From an uncultured Eubacteriales bacterium (lineage in GTDB: Bacteria; Bacillota; Clostridia; Oscillospirales; UBA644), in NCBI GenBank assembly GCA_905207625.1, contig CAJLLT010000008.1:1-64000 (forward strand): a DNA stretch of 64,000 nucleotides. The letters run 5' to 3'. Position 1 is the first letter of the stretch, and the number at the start of each line of letters is the position of its first letter. Below are positions 16,167 to 23,884 of this stretch, piece by piece. The notes below the pieces were generated by a model, which made no database searches, had not been told where the DNA came from, and saw nothing but the letters and a program-made list of their open reading frames with translations. Position numbers and translations under genes: made by a program.

Positions 16167-17447
16167 ATGAACAGAAAAAACATTGCCGGTATCCTGTTGC
16201 TGATAACGTATTGTGTTTTTCTTGTCGCGGTCGTTCTCAACTTCAACTCCGTCATATCCGGATTCAACAAGCTTATCGCCGTGGCAAGTCCGATCATTAT
16301 CGGATTCTGTATCGCCTTTTTGCTCGACCGCCCGTTCAATCTCCTGTATGAATTACTGGAACGGCTCGCTCTGAAGGCAAAACCGAAAGCACAGAAGGGA
16401 CTTAAGGTCTTTTTCAAGATTTTATCTATGCTGGCAGTCTATCTGCTGTTTCTCGCCCTTATTTCCCTGATCCTGACTTCAATAATTCCGGAGATCGGGA
16501 ACAGTATAGCTAAGTTCGCCGACAATATACAGACATATATAAATAACTTCAAGGACCTTACCGACGGAATAGAGGAATACTTTACTTCCCTGCGTTTCTG
16601 GCCGGATAAAGGTGAAACTGACGGACATGAAACGGGAGTTCTGTTCTCCATGATCAATGATTATATCAGCGATCTTCTTACGCAGATCCCGAGTCTGATC
16701 GAGTCTTTTCTGCCGAAGTTATACGGTATCACCAAATCAGTCGCTTCTTCCGTAGTCAATATTTTCCTCGGCATTGCTTTCTCGATCTATATGCTTGCGG
16801 GAAAAGACAGGATTTACGGGCAGATCCGCCGTTTCTTTACCGCATATCTGCCGAAAAAGGTCAACGATGCCGCACATCATGTTATCGGAATTTCCTCAGA
16901 GATGTTCCGGAGCTTCGTCAACGGACGGATCCTTGACGCGATTATCGTCGGTCTTCTCTGCTTTATCGGAATGAGCATTTTCGGTTTCCAGTATCCCCTG
17001 CTGATTTCCGTGGTTGTTGCGGTTACGAATGTTATCCCCGTATTCGGACCATTTCTCGGTGCGATACCTTCGATATTCCTGCTTTTGCTTGTCGAACCGA
17101 TGCAGGCTGTCTGGTTTACGGTCTTCATAATAGTTCTTCAGCAGCTTGACGGGAATTTCATCGGACCGAAGATTGTCGGAAACTCCATAGGTATGCCGAC
17201 AATATGGGTCATGGTTGCGGTCGTTATAGGCGGAGGCACGCTTGGAGTTTTCGGAATGCTTGTGGGAGTTCCCGCATTTGCGGTGGTCTACAGACTTGTT
17301 TCCGAAGGTGTGAACCGGCGGCTCTCGGCTAAAAAATCCGGATGCCGGGACGGACTGACAGAGAGCTCCGCGAACAACGGCACCTCTTCCCCGGAAGACG
17401 TTTCACAGGAACGGCAGGAAGCGTCCGGGAATTCCGATGAACTTTAA
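16167..17447 (+). CDS. AI-2E family transporter-like membrane protein
   Basis: ATG behind GAGGTGG; an apparent upstream start at 16098 lies inside the -35 box. The 426-residue protein has the family pattern: two N-terminal membrane helices, a third further on, a soluble middle part (about residues 125-190), then four to five C-terminal helices with the conserved NVIPVFGPFLGAIP motif and the QQLDGNFIGPKIVG segment. Family members are called AI-2E exporters after TqsA, but several are Na+/H+ antiporters or transport other solutes, so the substrate is open. The charged C-terminal tail is about 45 residues. It heads a probable operon with the coiled-coil gene. Confidence 0.85.
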   Translation: MNRKNIAGILLLITYCVFLVAVVLNFNSVISGFNKLIAVASPIIIGFCIAFLLDRPFNLLYELLERLALKAKPKAQKGLKVFFKILSMLAVYLLFLALISLILTSIIPEIGNSIAKFADNIQTYINNFKDLTDGIEEYFTSLRFWPDKGETDGHETGVLFSMINDYISDLLTQIPSLIESFLPKLYGITKSVASSVVNIFLGIAFSIYMLAGKDRIYGQIRRFFTAYLPKKVNDAAHHVIGISSEMFRSFVNGRILDAIIVGLLCFIGMSIFGFQYPLLISVVVAVTNVIPVFGPFLGAIPSIFLLLLVEPMQAVWFTVFIIVLQQLDGNFIGPKIVGNSIGMPTIWVMVAVVIGGGTLGVFGMLVGVPAFAVVYRLVSEGVNRRLSAKKSGCRDGLTESSANNGTSSPEDVSQERQEASGNSDEL

Positions 17448-17506
17448 AATTTCAGTTTTAATATCTATAGTTTGACAGCTGCCTTCAGGCAGAAAGGATG
17501 GACGGT

Positions 17507-18352
17507 ATGGCAACGGAAAAACTTTTCAGAGAAACTCCCTTTAACGGTTATAACCGGGAAGATGTAAAGGCATATCTGAAGGATCTTGATATTCAGAAAA
17601 AAGAATTTGAAGAGAGGTGCCGGGAGGACTGCGTCCGGCTGGAGGAACAGCTGGAAAGTCAGAAGGCTGAGATCGAAAAACTGAATGGTATGCTTACGGA
17701 ACTCAACGAACGGATGACCGCGAAAACCGATGAGAATCTCAGGTTATCTTCGGAACTGCTCAGTCTCAAGAACCGTGAACTTGAACAGGCTAATATCATT
17801 ACAGAAAAGACCGAAGAGCTTCTGACTCTGCAAAAGCAGCTCGAACAGGCAAATCTTAAAATACAGGCTGCGGAAAAAAAGGAAAAGCCCTCGGAATCGG
17901 TCGGAACGGTTTTTGAGGAAAATATCCGTCGGTGTATTGAGAAGGCCAACCGTCTCAAGCGCGAAGTTGAACAGGGATATCTACGGACTTCAAGTGAAGA
18001 TGAGTACAAAAGAAAGCTTGAAGAAAAAGATAAGACGATCCGTGACATGGAAGGGCGCTGGGAGCAATGCAAGAAGGATTATGCGGTCTACCTGGATGTC
18101 CGGAACAATGCCGAACAGATTAAAAATGACGCAAGATCCAAGGCCGAGCAGATAATAGCGGAAGCGAAAAAACAGGCTGATGAAATAATTCTGGCGGCGA
18201 AGCAGACCTCAGACAGAATTATTGCCGAAGCAAAGGAAAATGAAGAATCCATCAGGGCAAGGGTAGACAGTCTGAAGGCGTCTGTTGAGAGCATTATAAA
18301 TACGATCCAGTTTATGGATCCCTCTGACAGCGACGGATCTGACAAAGAATAA
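17507..18352 (+). CDS. DivIVA-like coiled-coil protein
   Basis: The ATG at 17507 is chosen over one at 17498 because AGAAAGG directly abuts the latter but is 9 nt from the former. The N-terminus has the short DivIVA membrane-contact region (PFNGYNREDVKAYLKDLD). Residues about 20-120 and 155-265 are long heptad coiled coils; the C-terminal coil has Ala/Lys/Glu repeats (NAEQIKNDARSKAEQI) like those of DivIVA and ATP-synthase b. Such proteins collect at curved membranes at poles and septa and recruit partners. It is distinct from the DivIVA beside sepF at 47647-48648. Function otherwise unknown. Confidence 0.7.
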   Translation: MATEKLFRETPFNGYNREDVKAYLKDLDIQKKEFEERCREDCVRLEEQLESQKAEIEKLNGMLTELNERMTAKTDENLRLSSELLSLKNRELEQANIITEKTEELLTLQKQLEQANLKIQAAEKKEKPSESVGTVFEENIRRCIEKANRLKREVEQGYLRTSSEDEYKRKLEEKDKTIRDMEGRWEQCKKDYAVYLDVRNNAEQIKNDARSKAEQIIAEAKKQADEIILAAKQTSDRIIAEAKENEESIRARVDSLKASVESIINTIQFMDPSDSDGSDKE

Positions 18353-18386
18353 GATATCCTCGGATATCCGGACAGAAGGTGCGACA

Positions 18387-18488
18387 ATGAACGGAAAAAT
18401 AATGAAAATCATCGCAGCAGTGATCTGCGGAGTACTCGCAGTGGTGATGTTTCTCGGTCTGTTTCTGAATATTTTCATGAACATATAA
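18387..18488 (+). CDS. 33-residue single-pass membrane peptide
   Basis: ATG with AGAAGG 8 nt upstream. Encodes 33 residues: a short polar start (MNGKIMK) and a continuous hydrophobic helix (about residues 7-31) ending in NIFMNI. It lies 34 nt after the DivIVA-like gene and directly before a strong terminator, so it is probably the last gene of that operon. The position and clean ribosome site argue that it is real. Its job is unknown; small membrane peptides often modulate a neighbouring membrane protein. Confidence 0.55.
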   Translation: MNGKIMKIIAAVICGVLAVVMFLGLFLNIFMNI

Positions 18489-18495
18489 AAAACAG

Positions 18496-18524
18496 CCCCT
18501 GCCCGTCACCGGGCGGGGGTTTTG
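18496..18524 (+). terminator. terminator after the membrane peptide gene
   Basis: CCCCTGCCCG (18496-18505) pairs with CGGGCGGGG and is followed by GTTTT. Confidence 0.85.
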
Positions 18525-18560
18525 CCGACAATTCAGTAACAAGTATTAAAAGGAAGAAGT

Positions 18561-19556
18561 ATGGCAGGAAACGGAAAACAGAAACAAAAGCTCCTCTATA
18601 TCAGACAGTTTCTCTCCGGAGAAGCAGACAGGGATCATCCTCTGTCTGTAAAGGATATTGCCGCAAAATTGCAGACTGTCGGAATTGAAGCTGAGAGGAA
18701 ATCCATATATGCCGACATAGAGACTCTGATCGGTTTCGGAGAAAGAATCGTTACCGTCCGCGGGCGGGAAAACCGATACTATACCGAATCTGCCCCCTTT
18801 TGCTATGACGAGCTGGAAACAATATGGGATACTGTCTGTACCGCCGATTTCATCAGCGAAAAGAAGCGCCGTGAAATAAAACAGAAACTTGAAGAACTTG
18901 CAGGAAAATACAATAAACAGGCGCTTCGCAGCAGAGTCTACACGACAAGCAGCACTCTGAAACATCCCGCCACATTCCGGCAGACCCTGGACATCATACA
19001 TCAGGCTGTGGCGAAAAAAAAGATGCTTAAATTCCGTTATTGCAACATCAATCCCGTTGGCGGACAGAAACGGACGACTGAGGAATTTGAAGTCAGTCCG
19101 TTCATCGTATCCTGTTCTAACGGAAACTTTATACTTCTTGCAGGCTGTAAAGGAATTGAAGGCGTTGCCAGGTTCTATATCGACCAGATGGAAAGTCCGG
19201 AAATAATGACGGAGATTGCCACCGATGTCAGAGAATTTGCAGGTGACATCGATTTCGACATCACCTGCTATTCAAAAGGTCTGTTTTCTTCATATTCGGA
19301 TATCTCTGATGCCTGCACCGTGACTCTCCGTTGCGACAGAAGTATATTCAACGAAGTCACGGGATTATTCGGAGAAGATCTCAAGATAACAGACATTACG
19401 GAAAACGATCTTGAAGTACAATTCGACACGGAAATATCCGAACAGTTCCTGTCATGGCTGTTTGTAAACTCGGGATCAGTACGGGCGGTGGCTCCGGAAA
19501 CTCTCGTCCAGGCGGTGAGAGACGCCGCAAAAAATCTGTATATAATCTACAGCTGA
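18561..19556 (+). CDS. WYL-domain transcriptional regulator
   Basis: ATG behind AAAAGGAAG. Residues about 8-75 form a winged helix-turn-helix (DIAAKLQTVGIEAERKSIYADIETL). Residues about 145-235 form a WYL-type domain with MLKFRYCN, an FEVSPF stretch and FYIDQM, and a C-terminal extension (WCX-like) follows to the end. WYL proteins bind single-stranded nucleic acid or nucleotide ligands and repress or activate DNA-damage, phage-defence or metabolic genes. No defence genes are nearby. It sits between convergent and co-directional transcription units, only 16 nt from the stop of the opposing UPF0340 gene. Confidence 0.8.
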   Translation: MAGNGKQKQKLLYIRQFLSGEADRDHPLSVKDIAAKLQTVGIEAERKSIYADIETLIGFGERIVTVRGRENRYYTESAPFCYDELETIWDTVCTADFISEKKRREIKQKLEELAGKYNKQALRSRVYTTSSTLKHPATFRQTLDIIHQAVAKKKMLKFRYCNINPVGGQKRTTEEFEVSPFIVSCSNGNFILLAGCKGIEGVARFYIDQMESPEIMTEIATDVREFAGDIDFDITCYSKGLFSSYSDISDACTVTLRCDRSIFNEVTGLFGEDLKITDITENDLEVQFDTEISEQFLSWLFVNSGSVRAVAPETLVQAVRDAAKNLYIIYS

Positions 19557-19572
19557 TCACAGCAGAGAATCG

Positions 19573-20091
19573 TCATATACCGCACGGCAGCCGTGTTCTT
19601 GCACACACGACTCTCGCCTGCCCTATTTCGGAAACCGAAAGCCGCAGAGGAACAGCAACGCGCCGCAGATGCATACCGATAAGGGTGTCACCTATATCAA
19701 TACCGGCCGCCGCGGAAACAGATTCTATTGCGACCGGATTTTCAAGTGCCGCATATGCTGCAGTGGCAAATGAACCCCCAGCCTTGGGCTGAGGAACAAC
19801 GTTCACCATCTGATAGCCGTTTTTCTCAGCAACTTCCATCTCAACTATCAGAGCCCGGTTAAGGTGTTCACAGCACTGAGCGGCTATATGTATGCCGTTT
19901 CCCGCAAAAACTTCGTACAGACCGGCGAAAACCGCAGCTCCGGTCTCCTGGCTTGAAAACGTGCCTATCTTCTGCCCGAGAATCTCGCTCGATGAGCAAC
20001 CGACGGCGACAATATCTCCTTTGTGAAGCTTTGCTGCCGGAATTATTTCCCGGGCAATGCGTGCGGCCTGCTGCTTTATTTCTTCATACAT
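19573..20091 (-). CDS. UPF0340 (YwlG / TIGR01440) family protein
   Basis: The 172-residue length, the GCSSSEILGQKIG start region, the CCEHLNRAL segment and the VPQPKAGGSFATAAY motif are those of the UPF0340 family. The protein is cytoplasmic; its biochemical role is unknown. Its ATG overlaps the last 8 nt of the Gx transporter gene and uses an AGAGG site inside it, so the two are translationally coupled. Last gene of the five-gene leftward operon. Confidence 0.88.
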   Translation of the reverse strand: MYEEIKQQAARIAREIIPAAKLHKGDIVAVGCSSSEILGQKIGTFSSQETGAAVFAGLYEVFAGNGIHIAAQCCEHLNRALIVEMEVAEKNGYQMVNVVPQPKAGGSFATAAYAALENPVAIESVSAAAGIDIGDTLIGMHLRRVAVPLRLSVSEIGQARVVCARTRLPCGI

Positions 20092-20593
20092 TACTTATAT
20101 ACCTCTTTGTCAAAAAAACTATTACGGAACGCTCCGGAAAATACAGAATAATGCCGGAAATACAGCTAATGACCGTCATCGCCGGAAGCAGATACCAGAC
20201 ACCCGTATCCGAAAGTATGACGGCGGCGGCAATCAGCTGTCCCACAGTATGGCAAACTGCGCCGCATACGCTTACTGAAAGCAATGACAGTCTGCGGCAA
20301 CGACTGACTGCATACATCGCGCATATCGAAAGAACTGTGCCGAAAAGAGAGTAAAGAAGACCGCTGAGCCTTCCCGCCCAAAGGAGTGAAAAGATACTCT
20401 TGACGGTTCCTAGGGCAAGCGTGGTGTAAAAGCCGTATAAATGGAGTGCGGCAACGATAACTACGTTTGCCAGTCCGAGTTTCATTACGGGCAGAGCCAA
20501 TGCGGTACAGATCACACTGTCAACATACGAAAGGATCAGGGCAAGGCACATCAGCAATCCCAGGACGGAAATTTTTCTGATCTTATCCCGCAA
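20084..20593 (-). CDS. Gx transporter family protein (heptaprenyl diphosphate synthase component I-like)
   Basis: TTG start with GAGGTGG 6 nt upstream, overlapping the NusG-II gene by 11 nt. Five to six hydrophobic helices fill the 169 residues. The segments KLGLANVVIVAAL and VKSIFSLLWAGRLSGLLYSLFG are diagnostic of this family, an ECF S-component-like fold often called HepS component I although it has not been shown to be a synthase subunit. In clostridia it regularly sits with NusG-II and ApbE genes, suggesting a role in quinone/flavin-linked membrane redox biology. Confidence 0.85.
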   Translation of the reverse strand: MRDKIRKISVLGLLMCLALILSYVDSVICTALALPVMKLGLANVVIVAALHLYGFYTTLALGTVKSIFSLLWAGRLSGLLYSLFGTVLSICAMYAVSRCRRLSLLSVSVCGAVCHTVGQLIAAAVILSDTGVWYLLPAMTVISCISGIILYFPERSVIVFLTKRYISNV

Positions 20594-20963
20594 CAGCGTC
20601 CACCTCCGACCCCGAGGAATTCCCCCTGATGCGGATAACTATCCTTTCGGGAAGACAGATTATTGTCTGGCCTGAACGATTTATATGCCCCGTGCGTTTA
20701 CAGAAACCGTCGCTGCAGACACTGGTCTGAACAAAGACCCCTTCCCTGTCCACAGCCACCACAGTTCCGTCTTCAAGCCGGAAACTTTCACCTGGAGAAG
20801 AAAGATCAAGCTCCGCAAGATGTTCTCCGTTACGATAAATATCGGCAAGACCGGTGTCAGACGAAGCAGAGCCGAAAATCAGAATAAAAGTTACCGATGC
20901 GACCAGAACAGATATTATGAGGATAATATCAGCCATCACCGGGGACATCCTGGACCTGATCAT
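20583..20963 (-). CDS. NusG domain II-containing membrane-anchored protein
   Basis: The start ATG overlaps the ApbE stop (ATGA). One N-terminal membrane helix (about residues 12-30) is followed by an extracytoplasmic NusG-II beta domain with the hallmark SVCSDGFCKRTGHINRSGQTIICLP segment (Cys residues near 83 and 88 and 103). Despite the name it is not a transcription factor. The family occurs next to ApbE and Gx transporter genes and is thought to belong to extracytosolic electron transfer; that role is inferred from such neighbourhoods. Confidence 0.88.
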   Translation of the reverse strand: MIRSRMSPVMADIILIISVLVASVTFILIFGSASSDTGLADIYRNGEHLAELDLSSPGESFRLEDGTVVAVDREGVFVQTSVCSDGFCKRTGHINRSGQTIICLPERIVIRIRGNSSGSEVDAVAG

Positions 20964-21994
20964 GTCTCACCGCCGGCACGGTAACTGTCGGAAACCTTTT
21001 TAAAATTCAGTTCTTCGCCGTTATAAATAACGATTTCACCGTCATTTTTCAGCATAACAGCGCTAACCGGTCCGTAATCCGCTGTCACTGCGGAAAGTAT
21101 TTCGAGGCCCTTTTCAGAGCCGCAGATAAACAATGCTGTTGACAGCGCATCAGCCAGTGTACCGTTGTCGGAGATCACGGTCGCACTGCAAAGATCGCTT
21201 TCCGACGGAAATCCCGTATAAGGATCAAGAATATGATGATACCGTTTCCCCTGGTATGTAAAGAAACGTTCATATGCGCCGGAGGTAATGACACTTGTAT
21301 CTGAAACAGAAACCGTACAGAAAAGTTTTGACGGGTCATTAGGATCCTTTATACCTACAGTGTACAGCCCGGAATCTTTATTCGGATTCTCACCAAAAAC
21401 GGTTATGTTCCCCCCGAGATTTACGATACCGGAGGTATAACCGCCATCTTTCAGCATTTTCACGATGTAGTCTCCGGCAAAGCCTTTTCCGACAGATCCG
21501 ATATCAACTCCGGCTCCTGCAACTTCCGCTGTAAGGGTCTCACCGGTTATATCCAGTTTATCCGAGCCGCAGACTGAAAGCGCTTTCATTATATCGGTGT
21601 CTCCGGGAGGAGCCGTTGCATTGGAGATGTCCCAGAGACTGATAAGTGACGCAATGGCGACATCATATTTCCCACCGGACAACAGGCGAACGGAATCAGC
21701 CGTTTCAAGTATTTGTTTCTGTACCTGATTAAGTTTTATGCTCTGCCCGTCCCGGACTGCGATGAATTGTTTTCCGTAACCGTCAATATCAAGAACGCCT
21801 TTGGCTTTTTTCAGAGCAAGGCTTACATCTTCCGATGCGCTCTGCGATTCTGTAAACAGAATAATGTTGCAGTATGTATCAAAGACAAACGCATCGAAAC
21901 TTGCCACATTGGTTTTCGGCGTCTTTCCGCTGCATGCACACAAAGACATTGCAGAAAACATTATACACAGTACGGCTGAAAGTACTCTTTTCAT
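20960..21994 (-). CDS. apbE: FAD:protein FMN transferase (ApbE) lipoprotein
   Basis: Start 3 nt after the preceding stop, with GGAGCT inside the end of that gene. A lipoprotein signal peptide ends in LCAC (Cys near residue 20). The ApbE domain shows ISLWDISNATAPP, DIGSVGKGFAGDYIV (metal and FAD site) and NLGGNITVFG. The enzyme covalently attaches FMN to Thr/Ser residues of extracytoplasmic redox proteins, such as Rnf/Nqr subunits or FMN-bind domain proteins. No such substrate gene is present in this window. 344 residues is normal. Confidence 0.93.
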   Translation of the reverse strand: MKRVLSAVLCIMFSAMSLCACSGKTPKTNVASFDAFVFDTYCNIILFTESQSASEDVSLALKKAKGVLDIDGYGKQFIAVRDGQSIKLNQVQKQILETADSVRLLSGGKYDVAIASLISLWDISNATAPPGDTDIMKALSVCGSDKLDITGETLTAEVAGAGVDIGSVGKGFAGDYIVKMLKDGGYTSGIVNLGGNITVFGENPNKDSGLYTVGIKDPNDPSKLFCTVSVSDTSVITSGAYERFFTYQGKRYHHILDPYTGFPSESDLCSATVISDNGTLADALSTALFICGSEKGLEILSAVTADYGPVSAVMLKNDGEIVIYNGEELNFKKVSDSYRAGGET

Positions 21995-21997
21995 ACG

Positions 21998-22852
21998 TTA
22001 AGCTCCGACTGACAGTTGTGCGATCTGATGCTCTGCGTTTGCTTTCATAGCTTTAAGAAAGTCTATGTATTCCTCAAGTGTAAGTCCGTTCTTATACATA
22101 TATTCAGCGTGTTCCGCCCCCACATACCGGTAGACGAAGGGATTGTAGTCATATTCCGTGACTGCGGCCTTTCCTTCCGGATAACGGAGAATAAACCCGA
22201 ACTTGTACATATTGTCCCTGGCATATTTAAACAGATCAGACTTTGTCATTTCCTCCGAAGTCATTCCCCTGGCGGCGGTTATCTGTACGGCAAGTCCCGT
22301 TTCAAAATCGCTTTGCCCTGCCTTCTGCACGTTTATGCTTACGATCGCCTCGGCACGGTCAGCGGTATACCCGGCGTTCACATAGCTCTGCAGAGTTTCG
22401 TTATAAACCTTATTCTGTTCGGTACGGGTTCTGTACCCGGAGACAAAAATACAGGCGATTCCTTCAGACACGGAGGCCTCCACAAATTCTTTGAAATGAA
22501 GCTCCGTTATTGATTCAAGCTTCATCGTCGGGTTGACGGAAGCGGAAACCAACGCTGTCTGGACATAACCGTCAGGTAAAGGATTGGATTTATTGACAAG
22601 CAGCAGGTACGGATCGGAAAGCTTTGCATCGATATCGGCGACCGTCTGCTGAAGTTCGGCAATTTGTTTTTTTGTCTCTTCATCGGTATTCCGTGAAGGC
22701 GTAGGCTTTTCCGTTGCCGGCCTGTTTCCGAGAATTCCGTTGTTTCCCACGACAAAAATCATAGAAAACAGGACTGCGGTAAGAATAAATGTGACAGCCA
22801 TGGAAGCCGCGCACACTATTCCCGTAATTTTTTTGCCTGAAAAATTGAACAT
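21998..22852 (-). CDS. M15 (VanY/DdcB-like) peptidase homologue lacking its active site
   Basis: Start at MFNFSG (22852), 6-7 nt after AGGA; longer frame starts lie in the promoter. One membrane helix (about residues 9-36), a short coiled coil (55-80) and an M15B-type carboxypeptidase fold follow, with SGYRTRTEQNKVYN near 138-151. The zinc motif SxHxxGxAxD reads SDFETGLAVQ (181-190), so His is Phe183 and Asp is Gln190. The usual E-P-W-H is NPFV (237-240), so the catalytic Glu and third ligand His are also missing. The fold may bind peptidoglycan without cutting it. It is the first gene of the ApbE operon. Confidence 0.8.
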   Translation of the reverse strand: MFNFSGKKITGIVCAASMAVTFILTAVLFSMIFVVGNNGILGNRPATEKPTPSRNTDEETKKQIAELQQTVADIDAKLSDPYLLLVNKSNPLPDGYVQTALVSASVNPTMKLESITELHFKEFVEASVSEGIACIFVSGYRTRTEQNKVYNETLQSYVNAGYTADRAEAIVSINVQKAGQSDFETGLAVQITAARGMTSEEMTKSDLFKYARDNMYKFGFILRYPEGKAAVTEYDYNPFVYRYVGAEHAEYMYKNGLTLEEYIDFLKAMKANAEHQIAQLSVGA

Positions 22853-22886
22853 TGCCATTCCTCGCAGTCGAACTTTATATGGTATA

Positions 22887-22915
22887 ATTTTATCACAACA
22901 AAGCGGAAATGTCAA
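22887..22915 (-). promoter_or_regulatory. promoter of the M15-like / ApbE operon
   Basis: On the minus strand TTGACA (22910-22915), 17-nt spacer, TAAAAT (22887-22892). It places transcription start close to the MFNFSG codon and rules out the longer frame. Confidence 0.8.
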
Positions 22916-22995
22916 CATATATTTCTCTTTTTCGGCATAAACAGTCGCCGGAAAACCTTTAATTTAAAAAAAATTTTACTTTTATGAAAAAAGTA

Positions 22996-23024
22996 TAGAC
23001 AAAACCTTTTTTTTGATATATAAT
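22996..23024 (+). promoter_or_regulatory. promoter of the CBS-domain gene
   Basis: TAGACA (22996-23001), 17-nt spacer, TATAAT (23019-23024). Confidence 0.65.
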
Positions 23025-23060
23025 CAAGAAACACAATTGACGCAAGGGGTGATCACACGG

Positions 23061-23765
23061 TTGACAAAGTCCGAGATTTTCCTTGAATTGTATAAACAAC
23101 TGGAACAGTCCGCGATCGATGCCTTCGATCTGCCCTCCGACGGTTCCGCAATTTCGAGAATGGAACGTATGGCTCAGTTTTCGAGTCTCCGAGGCCGTAT
23201 AAAGTATTGCCGTGAGGTCAGAGCTTTATTGCAGCATCAGCCGAAAATTGACGGAAATTTTGCTGTTATCCCCTCCGACGAGATGATCGATATGCTGAGG
23301 GGACTTATTTCACGGGTCAAAGCACCGGCGAAGTGTTACGATATTGCAGTTAAAAGACGTGATGTTCTCACTGCCCGGATGGAGGACAGTGTATGTTCTA
23401 TACTGCTGGACATGAGACGACGTGGAATTACCAGTACCCCGATAGTAAACGAAAATGACAGAGTCATCGGAGTATTCAGTGAAGATGCCGTGATTTCCTA
23501 CCTTCTTGACGACGGGATCGGAACGGAAACACTTGACGACAGACTGACGATTTCAGATATAAGCACATATACAACGGCATTTAAAAGAGGTCACATAATT
23601 TTTCGATTTATCAGCAAGGATTTCAGTGTGTACAACGCCGAAAAACTCTTCTACTCCTCCCTGAAAAACGGAGAGCGTATCGGACTCTTGCTTCTGACTG
23701 AGACCGGACAGAAGAATGAACCCCTTCTCGGAATAATTACTCCCTGGGATATAATTATACCGTAG
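23061..23765 (+). CDS. CBS-domain pair protein
   Basis: The frame begins earlier (23013) inside the promoter, so the TTG at 23061 with AAGGGGTGA 8 nt upstream is taken as start, giving 234 residues. The N-terminal 100 residues are helical and unassigned. Two CBS motifs follow: VKRRDVLTARMEDSVCSILLDMRRRGITSTPIVNE-type sequence near residues 112-150 and a second ending in LLGIITPWDII. CBS pairs bind adenine nucleotides or similar ligands and regulate a partner. No partner domain is fused, so it may act as a stand-alone sensor. Divergent from the ApbE operon. Confidence 0.75.
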   Translation: MTKSEIFLELYKQLEQSAIDAFDLPSDGSAISRMERMAQFSSLRGRIKYCREVRALLQHQPKIDGNFAVIPSDEMIDMLRGLISRVKAPAKCYDIAVKRRDVLTARMEDSVCSILLDMRRRGITSTPIVNENDRVIGVFSEDAVISYLLDDGIGTETLDDRLTISDISTYTTAFKRGHIIFRFISKDFSVYNAEKLFYSSLKNGERIGLLLLTETGQKNEPLLGIITPWDIIIP

Positions 23766-23812
23766 TTAATCCTTAATAATTGCTTAAAACTGCGGATCTT
23801 GCCCAGAAAAGG

Positions 23813-23841
23813 TTGACTTTTGCCATTCTTTCTGTTATAAT
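23813..23841 (+). promoter_or_regulatory. promoter of the glycosyltransferase-nagA unit
   Basis: TTGACT (23813-23818), 17-nt spacer, TATAAT (23836-23841) with TG at 23833-23834. Confidence 0.85.
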
Positions 23842-23884
23842 CATTACAATACCCTGAAAGTATTACGGAGATATTTACCGGATC

